DNA of 28,526 nucleotides from a virus: positions 1 to 28,526 of the IMG/VR virus record IMGVR_UViG_3300042465_002074, one strand, 5' to 3'. The first letter of the stretch is position 1; each line of letters begins with the position of its first letter. The notes beneath the pieces are model-generated. The model did not search any database and was not told the origin of the DNA. It saw only the letters and a program-made list of their open reading frames with translations. The translations under genes and the position numbers were made by a program. Positions 15,978 through 23,854 of this stretch are shown here, one piece after another.

Positions 15978-18798
15978 CTTTAGCTACAAAGGCATCCATC
16001 TGTAAGAACTCGGCGGCTGATGCGTCAAACTTCAGCACCCGAACTGCGGGGGATACAACCTTCATGCCTTTGGACATTCGCTTGTTCACACCCTCTAAGT
16101 AAATCTTGGCATTACCCAACTCTTTCAAGGTGGTCTTGTAATTGATTTGTTGTTTGACGCAGAAGTCTTTGAATTGTTTGGCCGCGATAAAGAGTTCTTT
16201 GGTATCTGGCTCGTAGCGTATGAGCAGCTCTCCACGGGGCTCAAGCATGGGCATAGACTGCAAGTTACTACGAGCATCAACTTCACCATTTACAACTAAA
16301 GCATTAATAATGTGGGCGTTAACAAACTCACCAAGAATTGTTACGGGTGTTGAGTTTGGCGCTTGAATCTCAAACCGCATCTCACCGAGCATGCCTTTAA
16401 GCCACTCATACACAGCCTTCATGTCGTAGTTGTGCAGTTCCAACTGAGAAGCAATCAAACCACCAGCTATGTTGCAAGCCGACACGCCTGACCAGAATCG
16501 TTCCTTTTGATTAAACTGTACTTCCCTATCAAGCCGAGCCTGAATCTTGCGCACCAAAGCTATTGCTTCTTCCAAGTTATTGACAACCCACTGAATGTAG
16601 ATTTCACCGGCATGACCAAAGTTTTCGCGCAGTTGGTGGTCAAACATCTGTTTACCCTCTTGCACCTCAATGATGCCGTTGGGTTCAATCTTGTATTCAA
16701 GCAGACGCATGGACTCGCCATCCGGCGTATTCTTTGCCACACCTAACTTCTCGTAGAAGCTGGCGTTTGCCGAACACAAAGTCATACCCTGCCAGCTAGT
16801 GTTGTTAATACGCAACGTATTGGTTTGCCCGTTCATTTTGTTTTTGCCTCGGCCTTGGCTGATGCTATACGCCAAGTCAGAGAACTCCATGCCACTCAGG
16901 TTGGTGATCTCGTCAATAGTATTAGGCAGATTGTTCATCACGCCGAGCTGGTGCATCTTTGCGTTGAACGTATCCTTGTACATAGAGGTCAACCCCTTGG
17001 GTTCACCATACACACTGTTGCACATAAACAACGCTGTCGACTTACCTGAACCAGACTCAGGGTGAATCACGTTAATGATTGCACCTTCAAGACCTGTAAA
17101 TTTCAACAATGGTGAGCCAAATGCCGTAAGTGCGGCAAACGCATGGGGTTCAAGCCCCGGCCTAGCGTACATGTTGAACGCTTCTTTCCACTTCTCCATC
17201 GTGCCTTTAGTGGTTAACTTTCCGGCAATATCTTTCGTAACGCTTGACGGCGGGCTATAAAACACTCCGTCTTTTGTAATCTCTCTATCGCCAAGGATGA
17301 ACTTGCTGTTCCCCTCTACCCAACCAAACTGAGTTCTCATGGTCTCTGCCTTTTTAATGTATTGCAAATTTTTAATAAAGAAAACAACATACCTTGCAAG
17401 CAATTCGTACTGTGCTTTGTGGGCTACAACTCCGTTGTGTGCCAACTGTTTACGCAACTCATCGGGTGACGAGATGCCCATCGTAGGGATACTGAACTCT
17501 CGGACACCGTCATGCGGTAGGTGCAAACGAAACAAAGCTATCTCTCCAAGTTCAGGGTCACGCATGCGTTTGACCACGTACAAGTCATGCTCGTACACAA
17601 GTTTGGGCTCGGCTTCGTCATCTTCGCTCTCAGGGCGAATGTAGACACCACCCTTCTTTCCACGAAAGAATGGAAACGGGTACTCTGGTATATGCTGTAT
17701 CTCAACCTCACCGTCTTTATCTTCGACGGCATATTCGTTATCTTCTGCTTCGGCTTGTTCAATCTCAACACCGAGCATGATGGGCGATTTAATTTTGCCT
17801 CTATGGATGCAACCCTCGCAACCTTGCGGATTGAGTTTTGCAAATGTCGCGCAGTGATGTGGGCCACCTTTGCTACGCAGGTTGTTAACTTTATTGTCAA
17901 CTTCTACGGCATCGTAGCCCTCATGCTTATTCGACAGTTTATGTGCGGCCTTGTCTCCGTCTACGCAGAAAGCTGCAATAGAAAGAGCGGAGCGCCACAG
18001 TGGTTCTTCGATATCGTTTTGGTTTTCAAAGCAGTGATTAAGTTGGGCGCACCCACCTTCACCCTTCATCATGATCGTCTTAAACCGTTTGATCTTGTTA
18101 CCCATGAGTGCTTCCATCATCGGGCTCATTGAGCGCGGAATGAAATCGGGTACATCGTCCTTTGGTTCAGGCGCACCAAGCAAGTCTTTAACTTCTTGGT
18201 ATGTCATGCGAGGCGTCAGTTCGTTTAGTACTGTTACCTCTTTGGGCTCTTCCTGCTTGAAATTGAATGTGCCGGGGATGCGCAGGATACGTGAAGCCTC
18301 AAATACTGAGGAGTCCACAATTAACCCTTGCTCAACGCACAACTCACGAAGCCGATTGGCTAGTGGCTCCCACTCTCGGCGAGACACTGTTTCTTCTAGT
18401 AGCCAGTACGCATGTATGCCGTAACCAGAACTTACTAGTATTGGCCTTGGTAAGCCGACCGCAATGCAGAACTTCTTGAACTCATCGAGTCCGGTTTGCT
18501 GATCGAGATAGCCTTTGATAATGCCTTTTTTGTCGGGTACACCTTTGGTTGGGCCACAGTCAATGTCCATCCACAGAGCACGGAAGTATTTAGCATTTTC
18601 ATGGGTGCGGTTGTTTAACGATCCGTACTTGGCGCATCCAAAGAATACGTCAATCTTGCGTTTAACAAACTGCTGCGCTAGCTCTTCAACCTCTTCCTTA
18701 GTATCTACAAAATTCTGGTCAGGATACTTACCAATCCCCATCACACAGTAGCGCCCTTCCGGTGGCAGTACCGTATCGAGTAGATCGAAAGATGACAT
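15946..18798 (-). CDS. AEP-type primase fused to helicase-like ATPase
   Basis: 950 residues. N-terminal archaeo-eukaryotic primase domain: catalytic hDhD at ALWMDIDCG (D78, D80), the SxH-type motif SSGYGIHAYW (H129) and the third-acid region VDSSVFEASRILRIPGTFNF (D162 candidate). A Cys-rich linker follows (HHCATFAKLNPQGCEGCIHR), as in related phage primases. The C-terminal half has a DUF927-like ATPase: Walker A HPESGSGKST near residue 580 and Walker B NTIDEIT near 625. The protein would lay primers and unwind the fork for the family A polymerase of this phage. The last ten residues, DENRDGVVSD, resemble the start of an EF-hand loop. Preceded by the HTH gene with a 3-nt gap. Domain calls are from motifs; helicase polarity is unknown. 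Confidence 0.8.
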   Translation of the reverse strand: MSSFDLLDTVLPPEGRYCVMGIGKYPDQNFVDTKEEVEELAQQFVKRKIDVFFGCAKYGSLNNRTHENAKYFRALWMDIDCGPTKGVPDKKGIIKGYLDQQTGLDEFKKFCIAVGLPRPILVSSGYGIHAYWLLEETVSRREWEPLANRLRELCVEQGLIVDSSVFEASRILRIPGTFNFKQEEPKEVTVLNELTPRMTYQEVKDLLGAPEPKDDVPDFIPRSMSPMMEALMGNKIKRFKTIMMKGEGGCAQLNHCFENQNDIEEPLWRSALSIAAFCVDGDKAAHKLSNKHEGYDAVEVDNKVNNLRSKGGPHHCATFAKLNPQGCEGCIHRGKIKSPIMLGVEIEQAEAEDNEYAVEDKDGEVEIQHIPEYPFPFFRGKKGGVYIRPESEDDEAEPKLVYEHDLYVVKRMRDPELGEIALFRLHLPHDGVREFSIPTMGISSPDELRKQLAHNGVVAHKAQYELLARYVVFFIKNLQYIKKAETMRTQFGWVEGNSKFILGDREITKDGVFYSPPSSVTKDIAGKLTTKGTMEKWKEAFNMYARPGLEPHAFAALTAFGSPLLKFTGLEGAIINVIHPESGSGKSTALFMCNSVYGEPKGLTSMYKDTFNAKMHQLGVMNNLPNTIDEITNLSGMEFSDLAYSISQGRGKNKMNGQTNTLRINNTSWQGMTLCSANASFYEKLGVAKNTPDGESMRLLEYKIEPNGIIEVQEGKQMFDHQLRENFGHAGEIYIQWVVNNLEEAIALVRKIQARLDREVQFNQKERFWSGVSACNIAGGLIASQLELHNYDMKAVYEWLKGMLGEMRFEIQAPNSTPVTILGEFVNAHIINALVVNGEVDARSNLQSMPMLEPRGELLIRYEPDTKELFIAAKQFKDFCVKQQINYKTTLKELGNAKIYLEGVNKRMSKGMKVVSPAVRVLKFDASAAEFLQMDAFVAKDENRDGVVSD

Positions 18799-18801
18799 GT
18801 T

Positions 18802-19050
18802 TTACTTTATTTGGATGGTGGCTTGGGTATGGTTTATGTAATCGCTAATGGCTTCATCGTAGCTATGGTAGGGGACAGAATCCCCCTTGAACCAATTGTA
18901 GATAGTCATCCGAGTTACCCCGAAGGCTCCTGCAACTTCGCTAACGCTGATGTTTGCGCGGATACAAACACGACCCAAGGCCACACCCAAAGACTTGATG
19001 CTTGCTTTTCTATTTGCGTACACCAAGCTTTGGCTGTAACCATAGGGCAT
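18802..19050 (-). CDS. Small HTH DNA-binding protein
   Basis: 82 residues from the ATG at 19050. The longer GTG start at 19065 would overlap the upstream gene, whereas GAGG lies seven bases before this ATG and the upstream stop is one base away. A helix-turn-helix is clear at about residues 30-58: ANISVSEVAGAFGVTRMTIYNWFKG, split here as ANISVSEVAGAF and GVTRMTIYNWFKG. This is the Cro/CI or Fis-like type. The rest is short and basic with no effector domain. It sits between the SSB-like protein and the primase, where it may bind the origin or act as a repressor of the operon. The HTH is seen; its target is not known. Confidence 0.7.
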   Translation of the reverse strand: MPYGYSQSLVYANRKASIKSLGVALGRVCIRANISVSEVAGAFGVTRMTIYNWFKGDSVPYHSYDEAISDYINHTQATIQIK

Positions 19051-19051
19051 A

Positions 19052-19936
19052 TTAATCCTCGTCACTCCAAGCCTTCACCACAGAGTCAAGGTCTTTCTTA
19101 ACTGTGGGCTTAGGGTCAGCTTTCTTTTCACGCTTAGTGGGTTCCTCAATAGGAGACTCAACTTTAGGCGCGGCGGCTTTCGGCGCTTCTAACTTGGCTT
19201 GCTTACCCGCCATGTCAGCTTGGTATGGTGTCATAACGACCATCTTCAGCACGTCAGGCTTCTTAGCTACTTCGCTAGTCACAGCGTACTGCGCTTTGTT
19301 AATGTAGCCAGTCGGCGTGAACAACACAGATTGGTTGTCGTTCTCTTCGTTGAAGCTGATCTGCGTAACAACGTAGTCCAAGCTCTTGCCGTTGTTGGAC
19401 AAGTACTTAGAGTAGTTTTCAAAGGTGTGGGTGTTGTCACCAGCACCGTCACCAAACAATGACTTGGATGCCAAGTTCATTTGATACACTTCGCCTTCAA
19501 GTGAAGTACCGAAGTCTTCTTCTAACACGAGCGCAATGCGACGTGAGTAACGGCAAGCTTTTGAGTTGCCCATACCTGAACCCTTGGTGTTTTGGGTGCA
19601 GTTATCGCAACGCTCAGCTTGTTTGTTTGCTGAACCATCATCAGGCGTACGACCATCATTAGAGAAGCAGTCGGGCGCAGTCGGCTCAGCATCGGGACTC
19701 CATGCTTTTGCATAGAAGATACGACCCACGGCAGGGGACGCATTAACGATGATGGCGTTCAGGTTGCCCTTGATCTTGCCCATCTCTTCACCGCCGACCG
19801 TCTTACGGAAGATTCCGTTTTTAGGCACGATGCGCTTAACGCCAGACTTACCGGCGAGTTGTTTTGTAAGCTCGCTAACACCTGCACTTTGCAGGAAGTC
19901 GGGGAGGTCTTGGTTGAGAATAGTAAGATTACTCAT
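19052..19936 (-). CDS. Putative zinc-containing single-stranded DNA-binding protein
   Basis: 294 residues from the ATG at 19936, chosen because an AAGGA sits just upstream and the previous stop ends at 19938; the frame can be extended by 20 codons upstream but would overlap that gene. The N-terminal half is beta-rich (GVKRIVPKNGIFRKTVGGEE). Four cysteines, C90, C110, C113 and C128 (ERCDNCTQNT, SKACRYSRRIALVLE), form a likely zinc site. The C-terminus is Lys/Pro/Ala-rich and ends in the acidic tail LDSVVKAWSDED, a feature of phage and bacterial SSBs that bind partner proteins. T4 gp32 also has a zinc site and an acidic tail. I recognise this family from uncultured phages; SSB function is inferred, not shown. 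Confidence 0.55.
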   Translation of the reverse strand: MSNLTILNQDLPDFLQSAGVSELTKQLAGKSGVKRIVPKNGIFRKTVGGEEMGKIKGNLNAIIVNASPAVGRIFYAKAWSPDAEPTAPDCFSNDGRTPDDGSANKQAERCDNCTQNTKGSGMGNSKACRYSRRIALVLEEDFGTSLEGEVYQMNLASKSLFGDGAGDNTHTFENYSKYLSNNGKSLDYVVTQISFNEENDNQSVLFTPTGYINKAQYAVTSEVAKKPDVLKMVVMTPYQADMAGKQAKLEAPKAAAPKVESPIEEPTKREKKADPKPTVKKDLDSVVKAWSDED

Positions 19937-19937
19937 T

Positions 19938-20363
19938 TCATTTTTCCTTAGAACGTCTAACAACCACGGTATAAGCATTTTCCACATTGAGGCCAAGTGG
20001 AAGAACTGTGGGATTCTCAGATAAAAACTCCTTCATGTTTGTTTGATGAAGTCTCTTCTCTAACAGGCCAAATGCACCGTGCTCCTCTATGAAGTCGTAC
20101 ATTGAATCCCAATCGTTCGTCCAGTACCGTGACTTTACCGAGCGAATGATTGTGCCGTGTGGGGTGCGAATGCTATCAGCATTCATCTCTTTACATATAT
20201 CAAGCATTTGTGCCTCTAACACTTCCGCTTGCTCTTTGAGATCGTTGTCTTCAGCTTCAAACATGCGCTTGTTGTCGGCACGCTTGTCTCTGATCTTGAT
20301 ATAGATTGTGGTCAACTTGTCCAAATCCATGGGGGTGACTCTATCCTTGACTTCTTCGTCCAT
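19938..20363 (-). CDS. Coiled-coil replication-region protein, unknown function
   Basis: 141 residues. The N-terminal half is a charged helical coiled-coil (LTTIYIKIRDKRADNKRMFE and KEQAEVLEAQMLDICKEMN). It is followed by a small beta region (TPHGTIIRSVKSRYW) and a conserved tail with EKRLHQTNMKEFL and VLPLGLNVENAYTVVVRR. The layout recalls phage Gam-like or host-nuclease-inhibitor proteins, but I cannot claim that family. This is the first gene behind the 20486-20513 promoter and its structured leader, with AGGAG seven bases before the ATG. The gene ends one base before the SSB-like start, so the two are probably translated together. Confidence 0.65.
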   Translation of the reverse strand: MDEEVKDRVTPMDLDKLTTIYIKIRDKRADNKRMFEAEDNDLKEQAEVLEAQMLDICKEMNADSIRTPHGTIIRSVKSRYWTNDWDSMYDFIEEHGAFGLLEKRLHQTNMKEFLSENPTVLPLGLNVENAYTVVVRRSKEK

Positions 20364-20383
20364 CTGATTCTCCTAATGGTTGG

Positions 20384-20478
20384 GTGTGCGGCAGTAGCAG
20401 TTCACATGAAGCAGTGTGTTTCAAAACATAGAAAGCAATTCAGTAACGGCGCTAACCCGTTACCCACTACTGCCACAC
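20384..20478 (-). ncRNA. Structured 5' leader RNA of the SSB-primase operon
   Basis: Part of a 130-nt gap between the helicase gene and the coiled-coil gene. On the minus strand the RNA would start about 20478 with GTGTGGCAGTAG (20478-20467). That pairs with CTACTGC-CG-CACAC (20397-20384), giving 12 bp with a 2-nt bulge. Inside, GTAACGG and CCGTTAC (20443-20463) form a 7-bp hairpin. A further CACAC near 20414-20418 could compete for the 5' GTGTG. The outer stem ends about 20 nt before the ATG, so folding could affect access to the AGGAG. It could be a cis-regulator, a stability element or an antitermination signal. No known riboswitch class was recognised. Confidence 0.45.
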
Positions 20479-20485
20479 AAATCTA

Positions 20486-20513
20486 ATTCTACTCTAACTT
20501 TTTACATTGTCAA
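20486..20513 (-). promoter_or_regulatory. Sigma70-type promoter for the SSB-primase operon
   Basis: On the minus strand: -35 TTGACA (20513-20508), a 16-bp spacer, and -10 TAGAAT (20491-20486). The -35 box lies inside the last codons of the SNF2-helicase gene. Predicted start is at about 20478-20479, exactly at the 5' arm of the leader stem. It shares the block TTGACAA[TA]GTAAAAAGTTA with the promoter at 27068-27095. Confidence 0.75.
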
Positions 20514-21897
20514 GAGTTTCCGAAGAAATTTCTTGCTTGTATAGATCAATTACTTTTTGGTGATTGTTGATGTTGCCCTGAAGCATCGTGTACATCTTGG
20601 CTTCAATGGGGCTACCCGTAATGTGTACGACTGTCATGTTATTAACTTGCCCGGGGCGGTCGATACGTGCGTTGGCTTGCAAGTACGTTTCAACACTTGT
20701 GCATGGAGCATACCAAATAATTGTGTTAGCGGCAGTTAGAGTTAACCCGTGTGAGGCCGCTTTCGGTTGGATGATTAATACTTTTGGTTCCGGTTGCTCT
20801 TGAAACTGCTTGACAATATCCGAGCGTTTGTTTACAGGAACCGAGCCGTTAATTACTTCGCACGTGATGTTGTGTTTCTGCAAGTGTTTCTCGAGCAACT
20901 GTATGGTGTGCGTGAACGGAACAAACACAAGCACCTTGTGGCTTGACTCTTCAATTACCTCTTGCACTACGTTGAGCCTATTGCTTACGTCAAACTCAAT
21001 GACTTCGTTCGTATCCGTATACACCGCACCTCCAGCTATTTGCAGAAGTTTGTTAATTTGAACGGCGGCGTTAACGGCAGATACTTCTTCTCCAGCAGCC
21101 TCAATCAGCATCTGCTTCTTTAGTATGTTGTAGAACTTTAACTGCTGCGGTGTCAATGGTGCATCTCGTTCAACGAATGTAACGGGCGGCAAATCAAGGC
21201 AGTCGGCTTTCTCAAACCGAATGGCGGGTTGTAATGCTTTATGCACGATGAGTTGCGACGTCGGTTTGGGTATCCACTTGTACATAGTGAGCTTCATCAT
21301 CACTGTGTCTCTAAACTGACCAAAGAAGGGCGACACACCCTTGGGGTTCACAAGCTTTGCTAATCCGTAAGCATCCACAGGCGACTGTGCGGCAGGCGTA
21401 CCCGTCAACATCCACAAGCCCTTGATAACTTTTGTTAGATCACGCAAGTCTTTCCAACGCTCAGTCTGTGCGTTCTTATAGGCTGACGCCTCATCTACTA
21501 CGATGAGGTCAAACCCACCCGCCATGATTTCTTTCTTGACGATACCCACACCATCGAAGTTAATAACAACGAACTCGGCACCAAGATTCACAATCTCTTT
21601 GCGCTTACGTGCGGCTCCATAAGCGACTGATACGGTGCGGTGAATGGCAAACTTAAACAAATCATTCTGCCAAGCCGACTTCATAATCGACAAGGGGCAG
21701 ATTACTAATACACGCTTCACTAATCCAATGGTCATGAGGTAGTCGATTGCCCAAATTACTGATGCGGTCTTACCTGTACCTTGCTCGTTAAAGCAAAATG
21801 CCTTGCGGTTTGTTGTAAGGAATTCTGCTGTTGTCTTCTGATGTTCGAACGGCGTGAACCCCGGGGGACGAGGCCACGTATACTCTGATAGGTTCAT
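20494..21897 (-). CDS. SNF2-type superfamily 2 helicase/translocase
   Basis: 467 residues with the full set of SNF2 motifs. These are a Q-type motif (HQKTTAEF, Q20), Walker A NEQGTGKT (37-44), Walker B VVDEAS (133-138), motif III MLTGTPA (163-169), and motif VI QANARIDRPGQ (407-417). An ATP-driven DNA translocase is expected, likely acting in replication, recombination or fork remodelling. Its length is near the minimum for the family and there is no extra domain. The ATG overlaps the HNH-gene stop by 4 nt. The last codons carry the -35 box of the next promoter, so this gene closes one transcription block and the next begins within it. Confidence 0.9.
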   Translation of the reverse strand: MNLSEYTWPRPPGFTPFEHQKTTAEFLTTNRKAFCFNEQGTGKTASVIWAIDYLMTIGLVKRVLVICPLSIMKSAWQNDLFKFAIHRTVSVAYGAARKRKEIVNLGAEFVVINFDGVGIVKKEIMAGGFDLIVVDEASAYKNAQTERWKDLRDLTKVIKGLWMLTGTPAAQSPVDAYGLAKLVNPKGVSPFFGQFRDTVMMKLTMYKWIPKPTSQLIVHKALQPAIRFEKADCLDLPPVTFVERDAPLTPQQLKFYNILKKQMLIEAAGEEVSAVNAAVQINKLLQIAGGAVYTDTNEVIEFDVSNRLNVVQEVIEESSHKVLVFVPFTHTIQLLEKHLQKHNITCEVINGSVPVNKRSDIVKQFQEQPEPKVLIIQPKAASHGLTLTAANTIIWYAPCTSVETYLQANARIDRPGQVNNMTVVHITGSPIEAKMYTMLQGNINNHQKVIDLYKQEISSETLDNVKS

Positions 21898-22208
21898 TTT
21901 TTCTTACGTTCCTTGGTGCTTACTTCTGATACGACTTTGTGGTTTGAGCCACGTTTGAACGAGCGATTGGCTGATGGAGTTTGAAGTTTGACTCCGTTCC
22001 CGTTTGTGCCACCTTTAGATAGTGCCTTGATGTGAGCAACATCTTTGCCTTCGCGGACGTCAGCACGTCCATCTTTGTTTTTGTCTGCATTCTTTTTATC
22101 TATACCTTCTCTAGCACGCTGACGCTCTAAACGATCTGGGCTTTCACCACGGGCAATCTGCTGCTGATATTCTTTTTTATATGGTCGGGGTTTGTTCACG
22201 TACGGCAT
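21894..22208 (-). CDS. HNH-like endonuclease with EF-hand-like loop
   Basis: 104 residues, very basic. The C-terminal part, GKDVAHIKALSKGGTNGNG and TPSANRSFKRGSNHK, matches the small phage HNH family that normally reads DVDHxxPLSKGG...NRSFKR. Here the metal-site residue before the general base H59 is Ala58 instead of Asp or His. Residues 42-53 (DKNKDGRADVRE) match a 12-residue EF-hand calcium loop (D42, N44, D46, G47, D50, E53), which is not usual for the family. It overlaps the upstream gene by 32 nt and the helicase by 4 nt. HNH enzymes of this type often nick DNA during packaging or recombination. Activity is uncertain because of A58. Confidence 0.7.
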   Translation of the reverse strand: MPYVNKPRPYKKEYQQQIARGESPDRLERQRAREGIDKKNADKNKDGRADVREGKDVAHIKALSKGGTNGNGVKLQTPSANRSFKRGSNHKVVSEVSTKERKKK

Positions 22209-22485
22209 GATCTATATCCTTTTTACTTTCGTTTAGGAAATTAAAGTCTTCGGGGGTAGCTTCCCAAAGCGGTTTACGACCCTCATTTTCGATGACTCGG
22301 AGGGTTTTGCCAACTGCTATACATACTTCCATAAGCATGTCGGCTTTTTTCTCCATGAAAAGCGCTTCCATCTGCGCTCTAACCTCGTCCCGCACCACGG
22401 TTCTGGCTACTTCCTTAACCCTGCGTTTAAGTTCATTTTCAAGAATCAGGGCGGTGTCTACTTCGTCATTGGGCATTTGTGTCAT
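22177..22485 (-). CDS. Small coiled-coil protein, unknown function
   Basis: 102 residues from the ATG at 22485. AGGA lies six bases upstream, in the last codons of the nuclease gene, and the upstream alternative start at 22506 would overlap that gene. The first two thirds are a charged helix (ENELKRRVKEVARTVVRDEV, then RAQMEALFMEKKADML) likely to form a coiled coil. The rest contains an acidic patch (ATPEDFNFLNESKKDIDH). No enzyme motif or recognised family. It lies between the RecB-like nuclease and the HNH protein, overlapping the latter by 32 nt, so translation is linked. A nuclease cofactor or structural adaptor is possible but not supported by motifs. Confidence 0.6.
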   Translation of the reverse strand: MTQMPNDEVDTALILENELKRRVKEVARTVVRDEVRAQMEALFMEKKADMLMEVCIAVGKTLRVIENEGRKPLWEATPEDFNFLNESKKDIDHAVREQTPTI

Positions 22486-22486
22486 A

Positions 22487-23149
22487 TTAGTTCCTGTTGT
22501 ACTCACATTCCCGCACTGAGCAAAACTTGCACAGTGGGCCTTGGATGGGGTTCCATACCCCGTTTTCTAACGCCGCCTCAATTCTTGCTACGTCTCGGGC
22601 GGCGGGTTCTATGTACTTTGGCATCATCTCCGAGTGGTGAATAGCCCTCACGAATTCCTTGCTGACTACAAACAAGAGAGCCGACTTCACCCTCTTGACC
22701 TCCGGAAACTTGGCGAATAATCCACAAGCGACAAGATCGAGTTGCTTCACATCCGCATATCTCGCACTCTTGCTCGTCTTGTAGTCTATGGAGTGTGCCG
22801 TTCCCGTAGTCCGATTGATAATCACCAAATCCGCTACCCCATGCCACCATACATTCGGAGCATCGAAGTCGCACGACTCTAAGTTCTTCGTCAACCCAAG
22901 TTTTACTTCGCATAACTTTTCTCCGGGGATGTCTTTTAGGACGTCTAGGGTAGCTTGCATATACGCAAACTGTTCAGGGATCGGGGTTCCGTCACGAATG
23001 TATTCCTCGGCTACAGTATGCGCTGTCTTTCCATACAGTGTTGCCTGTGTGTCCGGCTCAACAATGTCCTTGGCTATCTTAGTGTGGTAGTACTTCTTAG
23101 GGCACTGTTGAAATGTTTTCAGGCTACTGAATGACCAAACGATACTCAT
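22487..23149 (-). CDS. RecB/Cas4-like PD-(D/E)XK nuclease with Fe-S cysteines
   Basis: 220 residues. Motifs of the PDDEXK_1 (RecB/AddB/Cas4) group: WSFSSLKTFQQCPKKYYH at the N-terminus with C16, GKTAHTVAEEY (H44), HGVADLV (D107), SIDYKTSK (D122, K124) and the helix with KQLDLVACGL (Q136). The C-terminus has C207, C210 and C215 (LCKFCSVRECEY). With C16 these form the four-Cys Fe-S cluster pattern of Cas4 and AddB. The role is probably exonucleolytic processing of DNA ends in replication or recombination. The gap to the next gene upstream is 12 nt. The ribosome binding site is weak (AGAAAGACAGT). Family is clear; substrate polarity is not visible. Confidence 0.85.
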   Translation of the reverse strand: MSIVWSFSSLKTFQQCPKKYYHTKIAKDIVEPDTQATLYGKTAHTVAEEYIRDGTPIPEQFAYMQATLDVLKDIPGEKLCEVKLGLTKNLESCDFDAPNVWWHGVADLVIINRTTGTAHSIDYKTSKSARYADVKQLDLVACGLFAKFPEVKRVKSALLFVVSKEFVRAIHHSEMMPKYIEPAARDVARIEAALENGVWNPIQGPLCKFCSVRECEYNRN

Positions 23150-23161
23150 ACTGTCTTTCTG

Positions 23162-23854
23162 TTAAAGATACGGCCCGGGCACATATCTTGGTTGTACTGC
23201 AATAGGCTTTGCTTGTGGTTGGCCTTCACCATGCTCAAATCTAGCACCACGTGCGGCGGCGTAAGCATTTACTACATGCGCGTAATGTCTGTCTGATGGT
23301 GCGTACTTGGTATCAATACCCCAATCAGTCCCTGATGAGTCTAAGTTATAAACAGGACTAACATCCAACAAATCTGATAACGGCGACCTTTGCACAACAG
23401 ACAACCCATCACCACCAAAAAACGCATAGCTCTTAACTAAACCTTTGTTATGCTGAAGCACCGGATGAAAGTAAATTTTATGTTGTGAAGCCTCGGGTAC
23501 TTCGGAAAGCAAAAGCAACCCTGCGTTACTCTTGCCTATTGAGTCGTGGAAGTCAGGCAGTATATTGTCATAGTCGTGCATCAATGCGTTGTCATTCCAA
23601 TTTTTCTTCAGGGCATCTTTATCGCCTTTAACTTCTACAAACATACCACCGCCCCAGCGAGAGGGTAGAAAGAAGTCGGGTAAGTACCGCATGGTTCTGA
23701 CCCCATCAACAGTATCAACTTCTTTTTGGTAACCTTCGTTCTCGTACTTCCAACGTATGCCCAAGGTATCAAAGAACACAGCCCATCGTGCTTCCAGCCT
23801 TGAGCGAAAGCGATAGCCCTTGTACGTAGTTTCGATTGCTTTAATTTGACTCAT
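23162..23854 (-). CDS. PD-(D/E)XK endonuclease-like protein
   Basis: 230 residues. The N-terminal half reads YKGYRFRSRLEARWAVFFDT (E21), a YLPDFFLP strand (D60) and MFVEVKGD (E74, K76), the usual order of a PD-(D/E)XK nuclease core. This arrangement (RSRLEARWAVFFD...PDFFL...VEVKG) is common in small phage endonucleases. Residues about 95-230 have no recognised domain and end in a Pro/Gln-rich tail. The gene starts with an ATG that overlaps the preceding stop by 4 nt. It is one of four nuclease-type genes in this block. Likely target is single-stranded, branched or host DNA; this is inferred from the family only. Confidence 0.75.
   Translation of the reverse strand: MSQIKAIETTYKGYRFRSRLEARWAVFFDTLGIRWKYENEGYQKEVDTVDGVRTMRYLPDFFLPSRWGGGMFVEVKGDKDALKKNWNDNALMHDYDNILPDFHDSIGKSNAGLLLLSEVPEASQHKIYFHPVLQHNKGLVKSYAFFGGDGLSVVQRSPLSDLLDVSPVYNLDSSGTDWGIDTKYAPSDRHYAHVVNAYAAARGARFEHGEGQPQAKPIAVQPRYVPGPYL

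Noticed and set aside
17521-18132. 203-codon plus-strand ORF
   Set aside because: Antisense to the primase-helicase, which has clear catalytic motifs on the other strand.
19936-19996. N-terminal extension of the SSB-like protein
   Set aside because: It would overlap the upstream coiled-coil gene by nearly 60 nt; AAGGA and stop-start adjacency support the ATG at 19936.
20811-20822. Plus-strand TTGACA in the helicase region
   Set aside because: It is inside a minus-strand coding sequence, with no suitable -10 box and no rightward gene behind it.
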